Shown here: positions 6,099 through 13,932 of the stretch, one piece after another | Layout of the letters: the number at the start of each line of letters is the position of its first letter | How positions within the stretch are numbered: position 1 is the first letter of the stretch | Assembly: GCA_045577615.1 (NCBI GenBank) | Contig: JAZNIT010000032.1 | Span: forward strand, 1 to 15,497 | DNA: 15,497 nt | Direction: 5' to 3' | From: RGIG2206 sp045577615 | Lineage (GTDB): Bacteria; Bacillota; Clostridia; Oscillospirales; Acutalibacteraceae | The notes under the pieces: generated by a model | Databases searched by the model: none | What the model saw: the letters and a program-made list of their open reading frames with translations, nothing else | Told to the model about the DNA's origin: nothing | Position numbers and translations under genes: made by a program

Positions 6099-6362
6099 AT
6101 GCTTAAAGAAGAAAAGACCGCTATAATGCAGGAATATGCTACCCATGAGGGCGACACCGGTTCACCTGAGGTACAGATTGCTGTATTGACTAAGCGCATC
6201 AACGATCTTAACGAGCATCTTCGTGCAAACAAGAATGACCATCATTCACGTCGCGGCTTGCTCAAAATGGTCGGTCACAGACGCAACCTGCTTGCATATC
6301 TTCAGAAGAAAGATATCGAGCGTTACCGTGCTGTTATCGCAAAGCTCGGCATCCGTAAGTAA
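6099..6362 (+). CDS. rpsO: 30S ribosomal protein S15
   Basis: The 87-residue protein is close to the usual 88-89 residues. It binds the central domain of 16S rRNA early in small-subunit assembly. Diagnostic strings are GDTGSPEVQIAVLTKRI (residues 20-36), NKNDHHSRRGLLKMVGHRR (about 47-65) and the C-terminal LLAYLQKKD...YRAVIAKLGIRK. ATG 6099 has AAAGAGGTG (6084-6092) immediately upstream. An in-frame GTG at 6090 lies inside that binding site and is rejected as a start. A strong promoter and a folded leader precede it. A terminator-like hairpin follows, then pnp, the ancient rpsO-pnp pairing that ties ribosome production to RNA decay. Confidence 0.97.
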   Translation: MLKEEKTAIMQEYATHEGDTGSPEVQIAVLTKRINDLNEHLRANKNDHHSRRGLLKMVGHRRNLLAYLQKKDIERYRAVIAKLGIRK

Positions 6363-6370
6363 GTCTGTAA

Positions 6371-6402
6371 GGCAGACCGATTTTATAATCGGTCTGTCTT
6401 TT
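6371..6402 (+). terminator. Terminator-like hairpin after rpsO
   Basis: GGCAGACCGATT (6371-6382) pairs with AATCGGTCTGTC (6387-6398), with one G-U pair, over a TTAT loop, followed by TTTTGTCT. The tail is short, so some readthrough into pnp is likely. No convincing promoter was seen between this hairpin and pnp. Confidence 0.75.
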
Positions 6403-6431
6403 GTCTATTCTAACTGTTTTTTACCTTGGTG

Positions 6432-6499
6432 TGCGGCTGATTTAGCAGTGAATTGACTGCCTGAATGAGTCAGACAGTGAATTTATTGCTAATCACGCA
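6432..6499 (+). promoter_or_regulatory. Structured pnp leader, candidate target of RNase processing or autoregulation
   Basis: TGCG+TGATTTAGCA (6432-6447) pairs with TGCTAATCA+CGCA (6487-6499), leaving a 2-base and a 1-base bulge. Inside it, ACTG-C-CTGA (6456-6464) pairs with TCAG-A-CAGT (6470-6478). CAGTGAATT is repeated at 6446-6454 and 6475-6483. PNPase controls its own mRNA through a leader hairpin in enteric bacteria. This one is analogous in position; no sequence similarity is claimed. Confidence 0.5.
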
Positions 6500-6533
6500 T
6501 TACCTCGGATATTATATTTTTTGGAGGTACAAA

Positions 6534-8711
6534 ATGTTTGAAGAGTTCAGAACCTTTAAGACCGAATGGGCGGGCAGACCGCTCGTAATTGAAACCGGCA
6601 AGCTCGGTCAACTTGCCAACGGCTCTGTTATGGTAAGATACGGTGAAACCGCTGTTTTCTGTGCTGTAACTGCAGCTGCAAAGCCCCGTGATGGCATCGA
6701 CTTTTTCCCTCTCTCTGTTGACTATGAAGAGAAGCTTTACTCAGTTGGTCGCATTCCCGGCTCATTTATGAGACGTGAGGGTCGTCCCACTGAAAAGGCC
6801 ATTCTTGCATCAAGAATGATTGACCGTCCTATTCGTCCTCTTTTCCCCAAGTCAATGCGTAACGACGTTTCGGTTGTATGTACCGTAATGTCTACCGATC
6901 CTGATTGTTCACCTGAAATCGCAGCAATGCTCGGTACTTCTTGCGCAATTGCTATCTCTAACATTCCTTGGAACGGCCCCGTTGCAGGTGTTGTTGCAGG
7001 CTATGTTGATGGTGAGGTTGTTTTCAACCCCACTGCAGAGCAGGCTCAGAAGTCACAGATGCATGTAACCGTTGTTTCAACCGATAAGAAGGTTGCAATG
7101 ATTGAAGCAGGCGCTAACGAGATTCCTGATGAAGTAATGATCGACGCTATTCTTAAGGCTCACGAGTTCAACCAGGGTATGGTTAAGTTTATCAACGAGA
7201 TCGTTGCTGAGGTTGGCAAACCCAAGTTCGAGTTTGTTGAGTGTGATGTTGATCACGATATGTTCGAGGCAGTTAAAGAGCTTGTTGTTGAAGAAGTTCG
7301 TGCTGCTATGGATACCGATGACAAGCGCATTCGTGACGAAAAGCTTAAGCCCGTTTACGAAAAGGTTGGCGCTTTTGTAGAAGAGAATTATCCCGACTTT
7401 GTTGGTCAGGTTGACGAGTGTATGTACAAACTTCAGAAGTTTGTAGTTCGCAGCTGGCTTATCAACGATAAAAAGCGTGTTGACGGCCGTGGCATCGATG
7501 AGATTCGTCCTCTTGCATCAGAGGTTGGTCTTCTTCCCAGAGCACACGGTTCAGGCCTTTTCACCAGAGGTCAGACTCAGGTTCGCACCGTTGCTACTCT
7601 CGGTCAGCTTCGTGATGGCCAGATTCTTGATGGCATCGATGACGAAGAGGTTAAGCGTTATATGCACCACTACAATATGCCTTCTTACTCTGTTGGCGAA
7701 ACTCGTCCCAGCAGAGGCCCCGGTCGTCGTGAAATCGGCCACGGTGCTTTGGCAGAGCGTGCATTGTTGCCTGTAATTCCTTCTGAAGAGGAATTCCCTT
7801 ATTCTATCCGTCTTGTATCTGAAGTTCTTTCTTCTAACGGTTCAACCTCTCAGGGCTCTGTTTGTGGTTCTACCTTGGCACTTATGGGTGCCGGTGTCCC
7901 CATTAAGGCTCCTGTTGCCGGTATTTCTTGTGGTCTTATCACCAACGGTGACGACTTTATGACCATGGTTGACATTCAGGGTGTAGAAGACTTCTTCGGC
8001 GATATGGACTTTAAGGTAGCAGGTACCCATAACGGTATCACCGCTATCCAGATGGACCTTAAGATTGACGGCCTTACTCCTGCAATAATTCGTGAAGCTA
8101 TCACCAAGACTCATAAGGCTCGCCTTTACATTCTTGATGAGATTATGCTTAAGGCTATCGAGCAGCCCCGTGAGGAGCTTTCCAAGTATGCACCCAAGAT
8201 GGTTTCTACCAAGATTGATGTTGAGAAGATTCGCGATGTTATCGGTCAGGGCGGCAAGGTAATCCAAAAGATTTGTGCCGATTGCAACTGTAAGATTGAC
8301 GTTGAAGAGGATGGCCGCGTTCATATCTGTGCTGTTGACATTGAAGATGCAAAGCGTGCACTTATGATTGTTGAGACTATCGCTAACGATCCTGAAGTTG
8401 GCGCAATTTTCAAGGGCCGTGTAACTCGTCTTATGAGTTTCGGTGCTTTCGTTGAGATCGCTCCCGGCAAGGAAGGTCTTGTTCACATCAGCAAGCTTGA
8501 TGTTAAGCGTGTTGAAAAGGTTGAGGATGTTGTTCAGGTTGGCGATGAGGTAATCGTTAAGGTTACTGAAATCGATGATCAAGGCAGACTTAATCTTTCT
8601 CGCCGTGACGCTCTTGTTGAAATTGAAGGTCTTACCGTTGAAGATGATGGTGAAGAGGCTCCCCGTCGTAAAGATGGTGGCAGATTCAATCGCCGTCGCA
8701 ACAACAAATAA
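6534..8711 (+). CDS. pnp: Polyribonucleotide nucleotidyltransferase (PNPase)
   Basis: The 725-residue enzyme degrades RNA 3'-to-5' with phosphate, releasing nucleoside diphosphates. It acts as a trimeric ring. The first RNase PH-like domain (about 1-220) carries GSFMRREGRPTEKAI (76-90). A helical linker follows. The second RNase PH domain (about 310-550) has SSNGSTSQGSVCG (433-445) and catalytic Asp486, Asp492 and Lys494, the same numbers as in the E. coli enzyme. A KH domain (about 557-617) has the GQGG loop at 571-574. An S1 domain (about 622-692) is followed by an Arg-rich tail ending RRRNNK. I use ATG 6534, with GGAGG at 6523-6527. A longer frame back to 6465 would add 23 non-homologous residues inside the leader hairpin. 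It is co-oriented with rpsO and ends at a strong terminator. Confidence 0.97.
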   Translation: MFEEFRTFKTEWAGRPLVIETGKLGQLANGSVMVRYGETAVFCAVTAAAKPRDGIDFFPLSVDYEEKLYSVGRIPGSFMRREGRPTEKAILASRMIDRPIRPLFPKSMRNDVSVVCTVMSTDPDCSPEIAAMLGTSCAIAISNIPWNGPVAGVVAGYVDGEVVFNPTAEQAQKSQMHVTVVSTDKKVAMIEAGANEIPDEVMIDAILKAHEFNQGMVKFINEIVAEVGKPKFEFVECDVDHDMFEAVKELVVEEVRAAMDTDDKRIRDEKLKPVYEKVGAFVEENYPDFVGQVDECMYKLQKFVVRSWLINDKKRVDGRGIDEIRPLASEVGLLPRAHGSGLFTRGQTQVRTVATLGQLRDGQILDGIDDEEVKRYMHHYNMPSYSVGETRPSRGPGRREIGHGALAERALLPVIPSEEEFPYSIRLVSEVLSSNGSTSQGSVCGSTLALMGAGVPIKAPVAGISCGLITNGDDFMTMVDIQGVEDFFGDMDFKVAGTHNGITAIQMDLKIDGLTPAIIREAITKTHKARLYILDEIMLKAIEQPREELSKYAPKMVSTKIDVEKIRDVIGQGGKVIQKICADCNCKIDVEEDGRVHICAVDIEDAKRALMIVETIANDPEVGAIFKGRVTRLMSFGAFVEIAPGKEGLVHISKLDVKRVEKVEDVVQVGDEVIVKVTEIDDQGRLNLSRRDALVEIEGLTVEDDGEEAPRRKDGGRFNRRRNNK

Positions 8712-8721
8712 GAAATAAATT

Positions 8722-8755
8722 AACACCCGAGTTCAACGCGATCTCGGGTGTTTTT
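8722..8755 (+). terminator. pnp terminator
   Basis: AACACCCGAG (8722-8731) pairs perfectly with CTCGGGTGTT (8743-8752) over an 11-base loop and runs into TTTTT (8751-8755). It begins 10 bases after the pnp stop. Confidence 0.9.
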
Positions 8756-8759
8756 ATGC

Positions 8760-8793
8760 ATAAAACAACCCGCAAGCGTTAAGCTTGCGGGTT
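8760..8793 (-). terminator. icd terminator
   Basis: AACCCGCAAGC (8767-8777) pairs perfectly with GCTTGCGGGTT (8783-8793) over a 5-base loop. On the minus strand it is followed by TTGTTTTATG. It starts just past the icd stop and lies back-to-back with the pnp terminator, giving clean insulation of the two convergent units. Confidence 0.85.
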
Positions 8794-8798
8794 TAAGA

Positions 8799-10019
8799 TT
8801 ATTTATTCAGCAATGCTGCGAGGCGCTTGTTGATTTCAACAAGGAATTGCTCGGTGTCAACCTTGGTCTTGTTTTCAAGGGTTGAGAGCAGGTAAAGGTC
8901 ACCGGTCATAATGCCTTCTTCAATGGTTTGAATTGTTGCCTGTTCAAGTTTGTCTGCATAGTTTACAAGGTCGGGCAAATTGTCAAGTTCGCCGCGCTTG
9001 CGGAATGCGCCTGACCAAGCAAAAAGGGTAGCAACGCTGTTGGTAGATGTTGTTTCACCCTTGAGGTGCTTGTAATAATGGCGCTGAACGGTGCCGTGTG
9101 CAGCTTCATATTCGTATACGCCATCGGGTGATACAAGAACTGAGGTCATCATAGCTAGGCTGCCGTATGCGGTGGCTACCATATCGCTCATAACGTCACC
9201 GTCATAGTTCTTGCAGGCCCAAATGTAGCCACCTTCAGAACGAATTACACGTGCAACAGCATCATCAATAAGGGTGTAGAAATATTCAATACCTGCAGCT
9301 TCAAAGCGTTCTTTATACTCGGCTTCATAAATTTCTGCAAATATGTCTTTAAAACGGTGGTCATATTTTTTGGAGATGGTGTCTTTGGTTGCGAACCAAA
9401 GATCCTGGTGAGTGTCAAGAGCAAAGTTAAAGCAGCTTCTTGCAAAGCTTGCAATTGACTTGTCGGTGTTGTGTACACCTTGAATAATACCCGAAGTGTT
9501 TTCGAAATCGTGAATAAGAGAGCGGGTCTCATTTCCGTTTGCATCGGTGCAAACAAGCTCGCACTTGCTGCCTTCAGCAACCTGCATTTCGGTATTCTTA
9601 TAAATATCACCGTAAGCATGACGGGCGATGGTGATAGGCTTAGTCCAAGTGGGGATATAGGGAGTAATGCCCTTTACAAGAATAGGGGCGCGGAAAACGG
9701 TGCCGTCAAGGATAGCACGAATCGTACCGTTAGGTGATTTCCACATCTCTTTGAGGTTGTATTCAGGCATACGGGCTGCATTGGGGGTAATAGTTGCGCA
9801 TTTTACTGCAACGCCGTATTTTTTGGTTGCCTCAGCAGAATCAAAGGTTACCTGGTCGTTAGTTTCGTTACGATGTACTAAGCCCAAATCGTAATATTCG
9901 GTCTTAAGATCTACATAAGGGTTAATGAGTATATCTTTGATCATTTGCCAGATTACTCTGGTCATTTCGTCGCCATCCATTTCAACAAGAGGCGTTTTCA
10001 TTTGAATTTTATCAGCCAT
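8799..10019 (-). CDS. icd: Isocitrate dehydrogenase, NADP-type (type II, eukaryote-like subfamily)
   Basis: The 406-residue enzyme oxidatively decarboxylates isocitrate to 2-oxoglutarate. It resembles the cytosolic/mitochondrial type II enzymes rather than the E. coli type. Visible residues are the substrate loop SPNGTIR (95-101), metal-binding Asp252, Asp275 and Asp279 (IDDAV and NYDGDVMSD), and HGTVQRHYYKHLKGETTSTN (308-327). Arg313-His314 in that string corresponds to the residues that hold the NADP 2'-phosphate in this subfamily. ATG 10019 has AAGGAGC 7 bases upstream. A frame extended to 10115 runs inside acn without a binding site and is rejected. It is 11 bases downstream of acn, so the two are one operon feeding 2-oxoglutarate and NADPH to glutamate synthesis. 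No citrate synthase gene is in view. Confidence 0.95.
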   Translation of the reverse strand: MADKIQMKTPLVEMDGDEMTRVIWQMIKDILINPYVDLKTEYYDLGLVHRNETNDQVTFDSAEATKKYGVAVKCATITPNAARMPEYNLKEMWKSPNGTIRAILDGTVFRAPILVKGITPYIPTWTKPITIARHAYGDIYKNTEMQVAEGSKCELVCTDANGNETRSLIHDFENTSGIIQGVHNTDKSIASFARSCFNFALDTHQDLWFATKDTISKKYDHRFKDIFAEIYEAEYKERFEAAGIEYFYTLIDDAVARVIRSEGGYIWACKNYDGDVMSDMVATAYGSLAMMTSVLVSPDGVYEYEAAHGTVQRHYYKHLKGETTSTNSVATLFAWSGAFRKRGELDNLPDLVNYADKLEQATIQTIEEGIMTGDLYLLSTLENKTKVDTEQFLVEINKRLAALLNK

Positions 10020-10030
10020 TGTGTTGCTCC

Positions 10031-11965
10031 TTATTTTAAGTTTTCTTTGGTGTAGCTTAACAAGCCGCCGGCAAGAATAATCTTCTTTGCTCTGTCGCTG
10101 AGTTCGCAAACACACTCAATGTTTTCACCTGTAGTCTTGTTTGTGACAACAAGATTCTTGCCGTTTTCAATGCAATCGCGGACATTGTTTATTACAAGCT
10201 TATCGCCAAGTGAAATCTTATCATAGTCAGCCTCGTTAACAAAGTTAAGAGGAAGAATACCTGCATTGATAAGGTTGGAACGGTGAATTCTTGCAAAAGA
10301 CTTAACAAGAACAGCCTTAACACCCAAGTGCAAAGGAGCAAGTGCGGCGTGCTCACGTGAAGATCCTTGGCCGTAGTTGGCACCGCCAACAATAATGCTC
10401 TTGCCCAATTCTTCGGCGCGAGCAGGGAATTGCTCATCACAAACAGTGAAACAATACTTTGATATTGCTGGAATGTTTGAACGCAAAGGAAGAATCTTTG
10501 CGCCTGCAGGCATAATGTGGTCGGTGGTAATATTGTCACCAACCTTAAGTGAGCAATTGCAATCAATTACATCGTCAAGAGCAGTAGTGGTGGGGAAGGG
10601 TTTGATATTGGGACCGCGAAGAATTTCAACACTGTCCATATTCTTTTCATCACAAGGCTCAACAACCATATTGTCGTTGATAATAAAGCTTTCGGGAAGC
10701 TTGAAATCAGGCATCTCGCCAAGTTTGCGAGGATCAATAAGATATCCTGCAACAGCGCTTGCTGCAGCCATTTCGGGTGAAACAAGATAGATTTGGCCGT
10801 CTTTGGTGCCTGAACGTCCTTCAAAGTTGCGGTTAAATGTGCGCAAAGAGATACCCTTTGAGTTGGGAGATTGACCCATACCGATGCAAGGACCACATGC
10901 GCTTTCAAGAATACGGGCGCCAGCATCAATCATCTTTGACAATGCACCATTGCCTGCAATCATATTAAGAACTTGTTTTGAACCGGGTGCAATTGACAGT
11001 GAAACATCGGGATGAACGGTTTTTCCGTCAAGGATATACGCAACCTTAAGCATATCAAGCAATGAGCTGTTGGTGCATGAGCCAATGCAAACCTGATCAA
11101 TTTTCATACCCTCAAGCTCACTGACCTTTTTGATGTTGTCAGGTGAGTGGGGACATGCAAGCATAGGTTCAAGAGTTGAAAGATCGATGTCGATCTGTTC
11201 GTCGTAAACAGCATCCTCATCAGCCTTGAGCTCGGTCCATACATCTGCACGGTCCTGTGCTCTCAAGAAATCAAGTGTGATTTCATCGGAGGGGAAGATA
11301 GAAGTGGTTGCGCCCAATTCAGCACCCATGTTGGTGATGGTTGCTCTTTCGGGAACTGAGAGGGTTTTAACACCATCGCCACAATATTCGATAACCTTGC
11401 CAACGCCGCCTTTAACAGACATAATGCGCAGTACTTCAAGGATAACGTCTTTAGCAGCAACCCAAGAGTTAAGTTTGCCCGTGAGGTTGACCTTTACAAC
11501 CTTGGGATAGGTTATGTAGTATGCGCCGCCGCCCATAGCAACAGCAACGTCAAGACCGCCTGCGCCGATAGCAATCATACCAAGACCGCCACCTGTAGGA
11601 GTGTGGCTGTCAGAACCGATTAAGGTTTTACCGGGAATGCCAAAGCGCTCAAGATGAACTTGGTGGCAAATACCGTTACCGGGACGGCTAAAATAGATGC
11701 CGTGCTTTTTGGCTATTGATCCAATGAAACGGTGATCGTCTGCATTTTCAAAGCCAGACTGCAGGGTGTTGTGATCAATATAGGCAACAGAACGCTCGGT
11801 TCTGACACGGGGAATGCCCATTGCCTCATATTCAAGATATGCCATAGTTCCGGTGGCATCTTGGGTGAGAGTTTGATCAATCTTGATACCAATTTCTTGG
11901 CCTTTGATAAACTCGCCATCAACCAAGTGCGCTTTAAGGATTTTTTCAGTTAATGTAAGTCCCAT
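10031..11965 (-). CDS. acn: Aconitate hydratase, short Aquifex-like type
   Basis: This 4Fe-4S enzyme interconverts citrate and isocitrate. At 644 residues it is shorter than AcnA (about 890) and fits the compact aconitases common in anaerobes. Cluster ligands are Cys297 (IGSCTNSS), Cys357 and Cys360 (ACGPCIGMGQ). Substrate-binding strings include GSDSHTPTGGGLGM (117-130) and SRPGNGICHQVH (93-104). The swivel domain has GDNITTDHIMPAG (476-488), YGQGSSREHAALAP (531-544) and KSFARIHRSNLINAG (555-569). I start at ATG 11965 with AGAGGG (11973-11978) upstream. The longer frame to 12004 adds 13 residues that overlap the promoter's start region. Homoaconitase/isopropylmalate-type relatives exist, but the presence of icd next door supports aconitase. 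Confidence 0.93.
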   Translation of the reverse strand: MGLTLTEKILKAHLVDGEFIKGQEIGIKIDQTLTQDATGTMAYLEYEAMGIPRVRTERSVAYIDHNTLQSGFENADDHRFIGSIAKKHGIYFSRPGNGICHQVHLERFGIPGKTLIGSDSHTPTGGGLGMIAIGAGGLDVAVAMGGGAYYITYPKVVKVNLTGKLNSWVAAKDVILEVLRIMSVKGGVGKVIEYCGDGVKTLSVPERATITNMGAELGATTSIFPSDEITLDFLRAQDRADVWTELKADEDAVYDEQIDIDLSTLEPMLACPHSPDNIKKVSELEGMKIDQVCIGSCTNSSLLDMLKVAYILDGKTVHPDVSLSIAPGSKQVLNMIAGNGALSKMIDAGARILESACGPCIGMGQSPNSKGISLRTFNRNFEGRSGTKDGQIYLVSPEMAAASAVAGYLIDPRKLGEMPDFKLPESFIINDNMVVEPCDEKNMDSVEILRGPNIKPFPTTTALDDVIDCNCSLKVGDNITTDHIMPAGAKILPLRSNIPAISKYCFTVCDEQFPARAEELGKSIIVGGANYGQGSSREHAALAPLHLGVKAVLVKSFARIHRSNLINAGILPLNFVNEADYDKISLGDKLVINNVRDCIENGKNLVVTNKTTGENIECVCELSDRAKKIILAGGLLSYTKENLK

Positions 11966-12012
11966 TGTACATCCCTCTGTAATATGAATTTGAGCTATGC
12001 CCAATTAAAGTA

Positions 12013-12041
12013 ATTCTATCAAAAAATCATTTGACTGTCAA
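12013..12041 (-). promoter_or_regulatory. acn-icd promoter with palindrome over the -35
   Basis: On the minus strand TTGACA (12041-12036) is followed after 17 bases by TAGAAT (12018-12013). Transcription would start near 12006, 40 bases before the acn ATG. TTGAC-T-GTCAA (12031-12041) is a perfect palindrome covering the -35 and could be a protein-binding site. Confidence 0.7.
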
Positions 12042-12121
12042 TCGCTCAAATAACAAAATAACACAAAAAGATAGGATAATATTATATATATAGTACAAAT
12101 ATATTAAAAGACTCTATTTAC

Positions 12122-12150
12122 TTGACAAAAAAATTGAGTAAGTATATACT
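12122..12150 (+). promoter_or_regulatory. gatCAB promoter
   Basis: Consensus TTGACA (12122-12127), a 17-base spacer and TATACT (12145-12150) form a strong sigma-A promoter. Transcription would start near 12157, giving a leader of under 30 bases. Confidence 0.82.
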
Positions 12151-12153
12151 CAA
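12134..12153. promoter_or_regulatory. Palindromic operator candidate overlapping the gatCAB -10
   Basis: TTGAGTA (12134-12140) and TACTCAA (12147-12153) are perfect 7-bp arms with a 6-base centre. The right arm contains most of the -10 box and the left arm lies in the spacer, the classic place for a dimeric repressor. No regulator gene is adjacent, so the protein is unknown. Confidence 0.45.
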
Positions 12154-12184
12154 ATTGCTATAAAATTGATTGTGAGGAAAAGTG

Positions 12185-12478
12185 ATGTCTGTTTCAAAAA
12201 GTGAACTTGTTAAGCTTGCCGACTTGTGCAAACTTTCATTTTCTGATGAAGAGTTGAATCAGTTGACAAACGAAATGGAATCTATAATTGCCTTTGCTGA
12301 TACCATCAACAATGAGGTTAATGGTGATACGGATAATATACGCTCGGTGTCTTTTGATGCTGTGGGCGATGATGAACTGCGCGAGGATGTTGTTTTACCC
12401 TCGTTAGATAATGAGAAAATTATGTCTAACGTTAAGGGCCAAAAGGGATTTTTTGCTGTGAAGAGGTGCGTTAAATGA
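12185..12478 (+). CDS. gatC: Asp/Glu-tRNA(Asn/Gln) amidotransferase subunit C
   Basis: The small 97-residue subunit wraps between GatA and GatB and stabilises the complex. Family features are LVKLADLCKLSFSDEELNQL near the N-terminus, a helical ESIIAFADTINN, and the C-terminal LREDVVLPSLDNEKIMSN...KGFFAVKR that threads along GatA. ATG 12185 is preferred over GTG 12182 because GAGGAAA (12174-12180) is better spaced. Its TGA stop overlaps the gatA ATG (ATGA 12475-12478), so it is translationally coupled. It is the first gene of gatCAB, behind a strong promoter. Confidence 0.93.
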   Translation: MSVSKSELVKLADLCKLSFSDEELNQLTNEMESIIAFADTINNEVNGDTDNIRSVSFDAVGDDELREDVVLPSLDNEKIMSNVKGQKGFFAVKRCVK

Positions 12479-13932
12479 GAGATATAATTAGTTCTTTGCA
12501 TCAAAAATTAACATCAAAAGAGTTGTCCTCTGTTGAGCTTACAAAGGAATATATCACAGCTATTGAGCGAGATAATAAGTTGTTGAATGCGTATGTTCAT
12601 ACCACTTTTGAAGATGCCTTGAAGCAGGCAGAAATTGCTGACGCAATGCTTTCAGATGGCAATTCACAAGCTTTGTGTGGAATTCCTATGGCGCTGAAGG
12701 ACAATATTTGCAGTGACGGTCAGCTTACTACCTGTTGCTCTAAGATGCTTGCAGGATTCAGACCATATTATAATGCTACTGCTTGGGATAAGCTGCTTAA
12801 TAATGGTGCTGTTATGCTTGGTAAAACCAATATGGACGAGTTTGCTATGGGCAGCACTTCAAAGACAAGCTGCTATGGTGCGCCAATAAATCCTCGCAAT
12901 AATGGCGTAGTTACCGGTGGATCCTCAGGTGGCAGTGCAAGTGCTGTTTCGGCAAACATTTCACCCTATGCCTTAGGATCAGATACCGGTGGCTCTGTAC
13001 GTCAGCCGTCATCTTTTTGCGGTGTCGTCGGTTTAAAGCCTACTTATGGTGCCGTATCAAGATACGGTTTGATTGCATATGGCTCATCTCTTGATCAAAT
13101 AGGCGTTATTACTAATGGAGTTAAAGATGCCGCACTTGTTTTTGATGTAATTAAAGGTGCTGATATTCATGACCAAACTTCAAAAAACGGTGGTGTTGAG
13201 TCAACCTATAACGCTATCGGTAAGGATGTAAAAGGGCTAAGAATCGGCGTAGTAAAAGAGTTTTTTAACGGCGCTGATGCCGAGGTGCGACAATCGGTTG
13301 AAAAGGCAATAGAATTTTACAAAAAATCGGGCGCTGAGATTATCGAAATTTCAATTAATTCATTAAAACACGCTTTGCCGGTTTATTATATTATTGCATG
13401 TGCAGAGGCATCGTCAAATCTTGGTAGATATGATGGCATTCGCTATGGTTATCGCACCGAAAAATACGAAGACATCAACGATATGATTCTTAAATCCCGC
13501 AGTGAGGGCTTCGGTAGCGAGGTTAAGCGCAGAATTATGCTTGGCACCTATGTATTATCAAGTGGATATTATGACGCTTATTACAAAAAATCCTGCCTTA
13601 TAAGAAGTAAGATTATATCTGAGTTTGATGAGGCATTCAACAAGTGCGATGTTTTGATTACGCCAACTGCGCCTACAACCGCATTTTCAGTTGATTACAA
13701 CAGCACAAATCCCGTTGATATGTACTGCGCTGATATTTGTACCGTGCCTGTTAATATTGCGGGCCTTCCTGCAATATCTGTTCCTTGCGGTACTGATAGC
13801 AAAGGTCTACCTATTGGTATGCAGATTATTGGCAATAAGTTTAGGGAAGATATGATTCTTAACACTGCGTATTTTTATCAAAGTAATGCAGATTGCGGTG
13901 TTACGGAATATGACGGAGGTGTTGCACTGTGA
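12475..13932 (+). CDS. gatA: Asp/Glu-tRNA(Asn/Gln) amidotransferase subunit A (amidase)
   Basis: The 485-residue amidase hydrolyses glutamine and channels the ammonia to GatB, which amidates misacylated Glu-tRNA(Gln) (and possibly Asp-tRNA(Asn)). The amidase signature is complete: catalytic Lys75 (MALKDNI), cis-Ser150 (TGGSSGGSAS) and nucleophile Ser174 (DTGGSVRQPSS), followed by GVVGLKPTYGAVSRYG. Length matches the family (about 485). It overlaps gatC by four bases at its start and gatB by four bases at its end (GTGA), so all three subunits should be made in equal amounts. Use of this pathway usually means the cell charges Gln-tRNA indirectly; whether it has GlnRS cannot be seen here. Confidence 0.97.
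   Translation: MRDIISSLHQKLTSKELSSVELTKEYITAIERDNKLLNAYVHTTFEDALKQAEIADAMLSDGNSQALCGIPMALKDNICSDGQLTTCCSKMLAGFRPYYNATAWDKLLNNGAVMLGKTNMDEFAMGSTSKTSCYGAPINPRNNGVVTGGSSGGSASAVSANISPYALGSDTGGSVRQPSSFCGVVGLKPTYGAVSRYGLIAYGSSLDQIGVITNGVKDAALVFDVIKGADIHDQTSKNGGVESTYNAIGKDVKGLRIGVVKEFFNGADAEVRQSVEKAIEFYKKSGAEIIEISINSLKHALPVYYIIACAEASSNLGRYDGIRYGYRTEKYEDINDMILKSRSEGFGSEVKRRIMLGTYVLSSGYYDAYYKKSCLIRSKIISEFDEAFNKCDVLITPTAPTTAFSVDYNSTNPVDMYCADICTVPVNIAGLPAISVPCGTDSKGLPIGMQIIGNKFREDMILNTAYFYQSNADCGVTEYDGGVAL

Noticed and set aside
6465..6533. N-terminal extension of pnp by 23 residues
   Set aside because: The extension lies in the leader hairpin, has no ribosome binding site and is absent from PNPase. 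ATG 6534 has GGAGG at the right distance.
7842..8726. 294-codon minus-strand frame opposite the end of pnp
   Set aside because: It lies wholly antisense to the KH/S1-bearing part of PNPase, has no recognisable domain or ribosome binding site, and ends within pnp. It is a shadow of codon bias.
10020..10115. N-terminal extension of icd inside acn
   Set aside because: The 32 extra residues overlap acn and are not family-like. AAGGAGC precedes ATG 10019, which gives the normal N-terminus.
10377..10790. 137-codon plus-strand frame opposite acn
   Set aside because: It is antisense to conserved aconitase sequence and has no ribosome binding site or known domain.
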